Position numbers and translations under genes: made by a program
Shown: positions 23,201-27,960 of the stretch, in pieces
Layout: each line of letters begins with the position of its first letter
Position numbering within the stretch: the first letter of the stretch is position 1
Notes under the pieces: generated by a model
What the model was told of the DNA's origin: nothing
Databases searched by the model: none
The model's input: the letters and a program-made list of their open reading frames with translations, nothing else
Assembly: GCA_903822115.1 (NCBI GenBank)
Contig: CAIJNU010000113.1
Span: 1 to 27,960, forward strand
Source of the DNA: an uncultured Candidatus Peregrinibacteria bacterium
GTDB lineage: Bacteria; Patescibacteriota; Gracilibacteria; Peribacterales; Peribacteraceae
DNA: 27,960 bases
Direction: 5' to 3'

Positions 23201-26102
23201 ACGTCTCTTCGTTTCCCAATCAACCGGCAATCGTGTGACGGTTTACAACGTGGCAACAATCACCGACGGCCAAAATGCCGTCAATGTTCTTGGCCAGACG
23301 AACTTCACCGCGAGTTCTGCTGCTACCACACAGGCAGGTATGAACGCGCCTGCCGGTCTTGCGTACGACAGCGCGAACCAACGCCTCTTCGTCTCGCAGA
23401 CAACTGGTAACCGTGTGACGGTCTACAACGTCTCATCGATTCAGGACGGCCAGAACGCCATCAACGTTCTCGGCCAGTCGACCTTCACCGGCACCTCAGC
23501 TGCTACCACGCAGGCAGGGATGAACGGTCCCAACAGCGTCGCTTACGATAGTGCAAACAATCGCTTATACGTTGCTCAGATTTACGGCAACCGCGTGACG
23601 ATTTACAACGGAGCGATCAGCGACGGCATGAATGCCTCAAATGTCCTCGGCCAGAGCAACTTCACCAATTCCTCGCCAGCTACGACGCAGGCCGGCATGA
23701 ACAATCCCAATGGCATCCTTTTTGATTCAGCCAACAGCCGTTTGTACGTTGCTGAGACAAATGCAAATCGCTTCTCGCTCTACGATGTTTCGAGCATTTC
23801 CAATGGGAAGTCTGCTTACGATGTGCTCGGTCAATACGACGATAGTTTGTCCGCTCCGGGGCCGATCTTCACGAAGGGGACGGCACAAAACGGCCCGAGC
23901 AAGTTGGGACTCAGCGCTCCCAACATGGGATTGGCGATGGATACGACGAACCATCGACTCTTCGTCTCCGACACCGGCAACAATCGCGTCCTCGTCTACA
24001 ACCTTAACTCAAGCAATGCCCTCCTCGATCGCATCCCCGATTATGTACTCGGTCAGGCGAACTTCTACTCCAATACCGCAGCCACCACGCAGACCGGATT
24101 GAGCGCACCCAACGGTCTTGGTTTCGATCAATCAACCTACTCACTCTTCGTCGCGGATGGCGGGAATAATCGTGTGATGGACTTTGCTACAAATAGCATG
24201 AGTACGGGGATGAATGCCAGCTATGTCCTCGGTCAGTCGACCTTCTCAACGGGCACGGCTGCACTGTCCCAGGCAGGTTTGAACGTGCCTACGGATGTCG
24301 CCTACGACAGCACGCGCTTGAGAATCTACGTCTCAGATGGCTCCAATAATCGCGTGGAGGTTTTCTCCGCAAGCCCGATGAGCAATGGTGCAAGCGCCGT
24401 CTATGTCCTCGGCCAAGGGAACTTCACGACGGGTACGGCTGCGACCTCGCAGGCGGGCATGAACGTGCCCAGGGGGCTGGCGTTCGATAATGCCAATAAC
24501 CGTCTCTACGTTGCGCAATCCGGCGGCCACCGCGTGACAATCTACAACCTCGGTTCGATCTCAAACGGATTGAACGCCTCAAATGTTTTCGGGCAGTCAA
24601 CCTTCACCGGCACCACAGGCGCCAACTCGCAGACTGGATTGAATGATCCGAGAGGAATCACTTTGGACACGATAAACAATCGTCTCTACGTTTCACAATC
24701 CGCCGGCAACCGCGTGACCGTCTACGATGTTTCATCGATTTCGGACAATAAGAGTGCGAGCAACGTATACGGTGAACAGAACTTCGCCTCCAATGCTGCA
24801 TCGGTCATGCGTGATGGGGTCACGAGCCCCACGGGCGTACTCGCAGATCCCACGCATAGCCGCCTCTATGTGATGGATACCGGTGCCAACCGCGTTCTCA
24901 CTTATGATCTCACGCTCGGCATCGCAAACAATCAGAACGCCGTCAACGTCCTCGGACAATCGAACTACACGAACTATTCTGCCGCCTCTACGCAGACTGG
25001 CATGAACAACCCGCGCGGTGTCGCCTACGACAGCGCGAATCAGAGGCTCTACGTCTCGCAAGGCACCGGCAATCGCGTGACGATCTACAACGGAACGATC
25101 AGCGACAATATGAATGCCTCCAACGTTCTCGGACAATCGAGCTTCACGACTTATGCAGCCGCCACAACGCAGACAGGTATGAACGGTCCCGCCGGTATTG
25201 CCTACGACAGCGCGAACTTTCGTCTGTATGTGTCGCAGACCAGTGGAAACCGCGTGACCGTGTACAACACGACATCGATTTCGGATAACTTGCCTGCAAT
25301 CAACGTCATTGGCCAGTCGAGCTTCACCGGTACGAACCCGAATACTAGTCGTGCCGGCTTGAATAACCCCACGGCCGTCGCCATCGATGGCACTGCAAAT
25401 CGATTGTACGTCGAGCAAGCGGCTGCCAATCGTGTCTCCATCTTCAGTACATCGGGTATCACGGATGGCATGAATGCTACAGACGGGCTCGCACAGTACG
25501 ATGATAACCTTGCCGCACCCGGGCCGATCTATACGAAGGGGACCGCTCAAAACGTTCCGTACATCATGGGAATGAGCGGACCGCAGGGGGTTGCGGTGGA
25601 TGCGACCAATCACAGGCTCTTCGTTGCGGATTCCAGCAACAACCGCATCCTCGAATACAACCTGACGACCGGAAATATTCCCATTGATCGCATTCCCGAT
25701 GCCGTCCTGGGACAACCAAACTTCTACTCGAATGCGTCGGCAACCACACAAGCGGCCTTCAACTCTCCCATGGGACTCACTTTCGATTCTGCTGGCAACA
25801 AACTCTATGTGGCTGATAATGCAAATCATCGTATTCTTGTCTTCGACACGTCGAACATTTCAAACGGTATGAATGCCGTAGGGGTTCTTGGACAGCCTTC
25901 GTTTATTGCCAATGCGTCTTCTTTGACACAGCTCGGGCTCAGAAACCCGTCGTTCGATTTGTACGACACCAATTCGGCGCAGTTGTTCGTTACCGATGCG
26001 GGAAATAACAGGGTGGTGATCTACGGGAATACCACACCGAATCAACTTTCGGGGAGCAGTTCAAGTCAACCGAAGAACTCATTCAACTTCATCGGTTTCT
26101 GA
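20286..26102 (+). CDS. giant secreted NHL-repeat protein, 30 blades
   Basis: 1938 aa. An N-terminal signal sequence (hydrophobic 7-34, ending near IYA) is followed almost entirely by NHL-type beta-propeller blades of about 60 residues, core consensus GLAYDSANNRLFVAQSxGNRVTVYNxxSI then NVLGQxNFTxxxAATTQAGMNxP. I count exactly 30 blades from residue 80 onward. Longer linkers of the YDDN-PGPIYTKGTAQN type occur after blades 6, 9, 12, 18 and 27, always a multiple of three. The last 24 residues are a Ser/Asn-rich tail with no sorting motif. Probably an extracellular binding or adhesion protein. The start ATG lies inside a TAAGAT hexamer that could itself be a -10 box, so the true start could be slightly downstream. 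Confidence 0.92.
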   Translation: MGSIRKVAFSWAWYVLCLGTGITLFSVGASRIYAISTYQNATDLLGQTSGETSSPSPIYTKGAANNVVDKLGFNAPYLGLAMDTSAHRLFVSDASNHRVLVYNLDANNTLIDRVPDYVLGQQNFYTSSSSNTQWGMNTPYGLAIGTGPKLFVAEYNGERVKVFDISSLSNGQNAINILGQPVFTTSAIAQTQEGMNLPTGIAYDSANNRLFVAQSGGNRVTVYNIGTQISDDQPAAYVLGQTSFTNSTAANSQTGMNVPYGIAYDSARTLLFVAQSTGNRVTTYNVAPGSIATGENASNVLGQSNFSNSTAASSQTGMNAPRGIAYDSANTRLYVAQQNGNCVTIYNIASISDNMNATNVLGQTNFANSTAATTQAGMNVPNGVLIDSANSRLYVLQSTANRVTLYDVSSISDGKAAYDALGQYDDNYPTPGPIYTKGTAQNVPNIIGMSAPQGIALDATNHRLFVADSSNNRVLVYNLTSGNAPIDRIPDNVLGQPNFYTNAAALTQSGMNTPTGLAYDASGNRLFVADGTNNRILVFSTSNISNGQNAINVLGQVNYTLGSAAVTQLGFNGPRQIAYDANSQQLFVVDANSRILIYGVATIVDGQNAINVLGEDDGLSTGPSPIYTKSGGNNAPNQLGMSSPSDGIALDTIRHRLFVTDTSNNRVLVYNLNSSNALLDRVPDYVLGQPNFWSNSAATTQAGLNQPYGLAYDSGNNRLFVAQGSNRITVYDVSSITNGQNAINVLGQINFTNGSPIASQAGLNYPYGLAYDTANNRLFVSENMNNRVKVYSFALGIRDGMNASDELGQYDDNLSAPGPIWTKSAVHNGPNILGISGPSMGLAEDTVNHRLFLSDTANSRVLEYNLDASNNLVDRIPDHVLGQLNFYSNVAGGGQNGLTQPTGLAYDSVGNRLFVAQGGAISRVSVYDVSSITDGMNAVHVLGQINFANFSGASTQAGVNAPGGLAYDSANKRLFVSQSTGNRVTVYNVATITDGQNAVNVLGQTNFTASSAATTQAGMNAPAGLAYDSANQRLFVSQTTGNRVTVYNVSSIQDGQNAINVLGQSTFTGTSAATTQAGMNGPNSVAYDSANNRLYVAQIYGNRVTIYNGAISDGMNASNVLGQSNFTNSSPATTQAGMNNPNGILFDSANSRLYVAETNANRFSLYDVSSISNGKSAYDVLGQYDDSLSAPGPIFTKGTAQNGPSKLGLSAPNMGLAMDTTNHRLFVSDTGNNRVLVYNLNSSNALLDRIPDYVLGQANFYSNTAATTQTGLSAPNGLGFDQSTYSLFVADGGNNRVMDFATNSMSTGMNASYVLGQSTFSTGTAALSQAGLNVPTDVAYDSTRLRIYVSDGSNNRVEVFSASPMSNGASAVYVLGQGNFTTGTAATSQAGMNVPRGLAFDNANNRLYVAQSGGHRVTIYNLGSISNGLNASNVFGQSTFTGTTGANSQTGLNDPRGITLDTINNRLYVSQSAGNRVTVYDVSSISDNKSASNVYGEQNFASNAASVMRDGVTSPTGVLADPTHSRLYVMDTGANRVLTYDLTLGIANNQNAVNVLGQSNYTNYSAASTQTGMNNPRGVAYDSANQRLYVSQGTGNRVTIYNGTISDNMNASNVLGQSSFTTYAAATTQTGMNGPAGIAYDSANFRLYVSQTSGNRVTVYNTTSISDNLPAINVIGQSSFTGTNPNTSRAGLNNPTAVAIDGTANRLYVEQAAANRVSIFSTSGITDGMNATDGLAQYDDNLAAPGPIYTKGTAQNVPYIMGMSGPQGVAVDATNHRLFVADSSNNRILEYNLTTGNIPIDRIPDAVLGQPNFYSNASATTQAAFNSPMGLTFDSAGNKLYVADNANHRILVFDTSNISNGMNAVGVLGQPSFIANASSLTQLGLRNPSFDLYDTNSAQLFVTDAGNNRVVIYGNTTPNQLSGSSSSQPKNSFNFIGF
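22284..22328 (+). repeat. 45-base exact repeat, copy 1 (blade 10)
   Basis: Identical to 23988-24032, in the same frame 568 codons later, in the first blade of the third and fifth blocks. Silent sites are also identical, unlike most blades in this gene, which suggests recent gene conversion or duplication. Confidence 0.85.
23988..24032 (+). repeat. 45-base exact repeat, copy 2 (blade 19)
   Basis: Second copy of the 22284-22328 sequence. Similarity falls at both ends of the match, so the exchanged tract is short. Confidence 0.85.
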
Positions 26103-26115
26103 GCGCTGATATCTC

Positions 26116-26889
26116 TCAGTAATTGCGAGTGCCCTTGAGGATCACTGTCAGTCCGCTTCCGGCAAATGTGCTGCCCACCTGATCGATGTCCACGGTCATG
26201 AGAGAGTTGATGGGGATGGCGGTCACGGATAGAACCGCCCCCGATCCGCCGGTCGTCGCTCCCGCAGTGATCTGCGGGCGCGTGCCGAAGATGGTCGTGC
26301 CGTTTTTTCTCACGTTCACGATGAGCGCGGCTCCGGTGGGAGCACCCTTGATGTTCAGGGTCACGCCGGTGAGTGTCAGACTGAACGGCATCGTCACCTG
26401 CGCGCCCACCGATGTCGCGATGCTCTGCGTGCCGTCGAGATACCAGACCATCCCCCCAGACGGATTAACCCATTTGGGAGCCGATTGGAATTGCGAGATG
26501 AGGAGTTTCCCCGAACTTCCCGTGGCATTGCCGACGAGTTGCGATCCGCTCATGTACACGATGCCCCCCGAAGCGGTGATCGACGTGACTTTCAGTGCGC
26601 CTGTCAGCGTGAGATTTCCATGGACGTAGACAGATTTCGTGAAATCGAAACGAGCATTCGTGCGATCGTACTTGATGGTCGCATTCAGCGATGTTCCGAA
26701 GCGCAGTTCCAAATTCGCCGTCGCATTGGCGTCATCGATGACCTGGAACGCTTCGGTATTCACGATGAGAGTGGGATTCCAACTGCTGGCGGCGAATGTG
26801 TGGTGGCGCAGGAGAAGGAAGAGGATGGCGAAGAGACACCCCGCGACCAGAGTCCGAATGAGAATGCGGAGAAATGCGGCAGGCATCAT
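26116..26889 (-). CDS. fibre-like surface protein, 257 aa
   Basis: Secreted or membrane-anchored protein: hydrophobic signal at about 8-28 ending near TFAA-S. Residues 34-98 are the shared module (SSWNPTLIVNTEAFQ, LELRFGTSLNATIKYD, FDFTKSVYVHGNLTLTG), closest to that of 16841-17806. The rest differs: SSGKLLISQFQSAPKWV, then a C-terminal beta domain (about 140-257: MVWYLDGTQS, TGVTLNIKGAPTGAALIV, VRKNGTTIFG, MTVDIDQVGSTFAGSGLTV) of the type seen in phage structural and fibre proteins. It is convergent with the NHL gene, 13 bases apart. Start ATG 26889; ATG 26886 is equally possible. Confidence 0.82.
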   Translation of the reverse strand: MMPAAFLRILIRTLVAGCLFAILFLLLRHHTFAASSWNPTLIVNTEAFQVIDDANATANLELRFGTSLNATIKYDRTNARFDFTKSVYVHGNLTLTGALKVTSITASGGIVYMSGSQLVGNATGSSGKLLISQFQSAPKWVNPSGGMVWYLDGTQSIATSVGAQVTMPFSLTLTGVTLNIKGAPTGAALIVNVRKNGTTIFGTRPQITAGATTGGSGAVLSVTAIPINSLMTVDIDQVGSTFAGSGLTVILKGTRNY

Positions 26890-26899
26890 TCGGAGGGGG

Positions 26900-26908
26900 A
26901 TTGTATCA
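26900..26908 (-). promoter_or_regulatory. extended -10 promoter of the 257-aa fibre gene
   Basis: On the minus strand TGATACAAT, an extended -10, ends ten bases before ATG 26889. No -35 is evident. It has the same TGn-hexamer layout as the promoters at 14371 and 16809. Confidence 0.5.
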
Positions 26909-26934
26909 CAGTTTCATTCTCCAAGGATTGCCGG

Positions 26935-26964
26935 ACTCGAGCTGACGAAGACGGCGAGTTTTTT
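26935..26964 (+). terminator. weak hairpin followed by T6
   Basis: ACTCG/CGAGT (26935-26939 with 26955-26959) with a 15-base loop, running into six Ts. It has terminator form, but no + strand gene lies directly upstream. A GCCG/CGGC pairing competes with it. It lies in the 205-base non-coding gap 26890-27094. Confidence 0.2.
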
Positions 26965-27028
26965 CGATGCATTTTCTCTCCTCGTGAGAGGGCACGGGAA
27001 TTTTGTGAGAATGACGGAGTTGCGACAC

Positions 27029-27056
27029 TTGACATTCTGAAAAAGATATGTAAATT
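27029..27056 (+). promoter_or_regulatory. sigma70-type promoter of the right-edge gene
   Basis: Perfect TTGACA (27029-27034), a 16-base spacer and TAAATT (27051-27056). Transcription would begin near 27063, about 32 bases before ATG 27095. Confidence 0.5.
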
Positions 27057-27094
27057 GTATTTCACATTTCTCCTATCTCCTTATCCTCCCAACG

Positions 27095-27960
27095 ATGACG
27101 CTCAACGGCCCCCTTGCATTCGCAATGAAATCGCCCAAGCCACCTCTTCGATTCGAATCTCTTGAAGGCGTTGATCGGAGAACGAGAACCATTGAACGTC
27201 AACAGGGGGAGATGAGTTTGAGAACCAGATATATGCTCACAGGGAGCTTGTCTAGTCTGGAGAGGATTCATGGATGGGAGAAAGACTATAATAAAACGCT
27301 CGCAATCTACCAAGAATTTGGATTGTTTGAGCCGGGGAGAGTCGAAATGCTTGATTCTTGTGGGCGAGAAATGGTGAGCCCCCCAGAGCGAAATTTCTTT
27401 GATGAAGAAACAAAAGCAGCTGAATATCGCGGTCTCCCTAGCAGGTTGCCCATGTCGCGTGAGAAAGTGCTTGCCAATATGCCTTCGTTTGATGAAGTCA
27501 TGGCTGAGTTGCGCCAGCGCCCTGAATTGATTCGAAAAGTGCAGGAAGGATTTAGCACAATCTTCCCATTCCCTGCAGGTCTCGTTCCGATGGCGTATAT
27601 TGAGGCGATGGCTAATGCAATGCGCCGATACGCAACTGCAGGAAGCTTGAGGAAAATTGATGGCACGACAATCGATTCATTTAAAGAAGAACCGATACTG
27701 ATTGACGCACGATCCGATACCTTTGGATCCGCCACGGTTTACGATCCGAATGAATTCATTTCAAATCCACATTTTAACCCTGATGTAGTTTCGCAAGTGC
27801 AGTCTTCTAGGGGCACTGTGCGCGGCGCTCAATCGAGAGAGGAAATGCTTCTTGGTTCAAAGTTTCCAGGCTGGCAGGTGCTTCTATTGGAAGATCCTTC
27901 GGAGAATGAGGGAAATCCTATGGTCGATCACGAGAATACGGAGCTGACTGGGGCAAGAAC
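27095..27960 (+). CDS. hypothetical protein, cut by the window edge
   Basis: An open frame of 288 codons from ATG 27095 to the window edge with no stop, so the C-terminus is missing. ATG 27125 (MKSPKPPLRFESLEG) is an alternative start. There is no signal peptide. The N-terminal part is basic (VDRRTRTIERQQGE), then a mainly helical region (FDEVMAELRQRPELIRKVQE, PFPAGLVPMAYIEAMANAM), then a segment with IDARSDTFGSATVYDPNEF. I do not recognise the family. Codons are visibly more AT-rich than in the surface genes to the left, like the two unknown genes at 73-582 and 3497-3988, and like them it has a near-consensus promoter. No Shine-Dalgarno sequence precedes it. Confidence 0.75.
   Translation, partial: MTLNGPLAFAMKSPKPPLRFESLEGVDRRTRTIERQQGEMSLRTRYMLTGSLSSLERIHGWEKDYNKTLAIYQEFGLFEPGRVEMLDSCGREMVSPPERNFFDEETKAAEYRGLPSRLPMSREKVLANMPSFDEVMAELRQRPELIRKVQEGFSTIFPFPAGLVPMAYIEAMANAMRRYATAGSLRKIDGTTIDSFKEEPILIDARSDTFGSATVYDPNEFISNPHFNPDVVSQVQSSRGTVRGAQSREEMLLGSKFPGWQVLLLEDPSENEGNPMVDHENTELTGAR

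Larger units (their letters stand above)
20523..26102 (+). repeat. six blocks of tandem NHL blades (6, 3, 3, 6, 9, 3)
   Basis: Blocks start at nucleotides 20523, 21648, 22227, 22809, 23931 and 25590, that is protein residues 80, 455, 648, 842, 1216 and 1769. Block sizes are 375, 193, 194, 374, 553 and 170 residues, holding 6, 3, 3, 6, 9 and 3 blades. The first blade of each block is of a distinct kind (DxxxHRLFV...RVLVYNL...DRIPDxVLGQxNFYxN). Blocks 2 and 6 resemble each other blade by blade. Confidence 0.85.

Noticed and set aside
20523..26102. Repeats as CRISPR or non-coding satellite
   Set aside because: Repeat units of about 180 bases keep one open frame and a clear NHL blade consensus; no short identical repeats with unique spacers are seen.
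1..27960. Genome-wide recoding of UGA as glycine
   Set aside because: TGA is the terminal codon of about 14 genes here, including lemA, lgt and PEP carboxylase; only the codon at 15996 fits glycine.

Overview
The window most likely comes from a Patescibacteria/CPR-type bacterium, probably close to Peribacteria or Peregrinibacteria. That placement is an inference from gene content: an archaeal-type PEP carboxylase, a stand-alone riboflavin kinase, a Mur ligase without its N-terminal domain, LemA/TPM proteins, SLH and NHL-repeat surface proteins, and many proteins of no recognised family. Core genes look moderately GC-rich. TGA is the commonest stop codon, so the standard bacterial code applies. 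Hardly any start codon has a Shine-Dalgarno sequence. Several -10 boxes lie only 6-10 bases before the start codon, which suggests leaderless or very short-leader mRNAs.

Layout. (1) 1-4.0 kb: two small AT-richer unknown genes, which appear to be distant paralogues, flank a divergent pair encoding a class I aminotransferase (-) and an archaeal-type PEP carboxylase (+). Together these could turn PEP into oxaloacetate and then aspartate. (2) 4.1-4.4 kb: tRNA-Pro(CGG) followed by a non-coding stretch with two striking hairpins. (3) 4.4-9.0 kb: a + strand envelope operon of lemA, a TPM-domain protein, a lipoprotein, a six-PKD membrane protein and a 28-residue membrane peptide. (4) 9.0-14.3 kb: conserved genes. 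tsaD (-) and lgt (+) diverge from one palindromic -10 region. On the minus strand an SLH protein, riboflavin kinase, Mur ligase and rnhB follow each other with very small gaps or 4-base overlaps.

(5) 14.4-26.9 kb: a cell-surface locus. It holds a Ser-rich single-pass membrane protein, a fibre-like protein interrupted by an in-frame TGA, a second fibre-like protein, an 800-residue GT-C-like membrane protein with C-terminal TPRs, a 1938-residue secreted NHL protein with exactly 30 blades, and a convergent third fibre-like protein. Three of these genes share an N-terminal module and two share a C-terminal module, so the set looks like a mosaic adhesin or surface-fibre system. (6) 26.9-27.96 kb: a canonical promoter and an unrecognised gene that runs off the right edge.

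The strongest leads are the in-frame TGA exactly where glycine is expected in the fibre gene (15996), the 30-blade NHL protein whose linkers fall only at multiples of three blades, and the shared fibre module across the surface locus.
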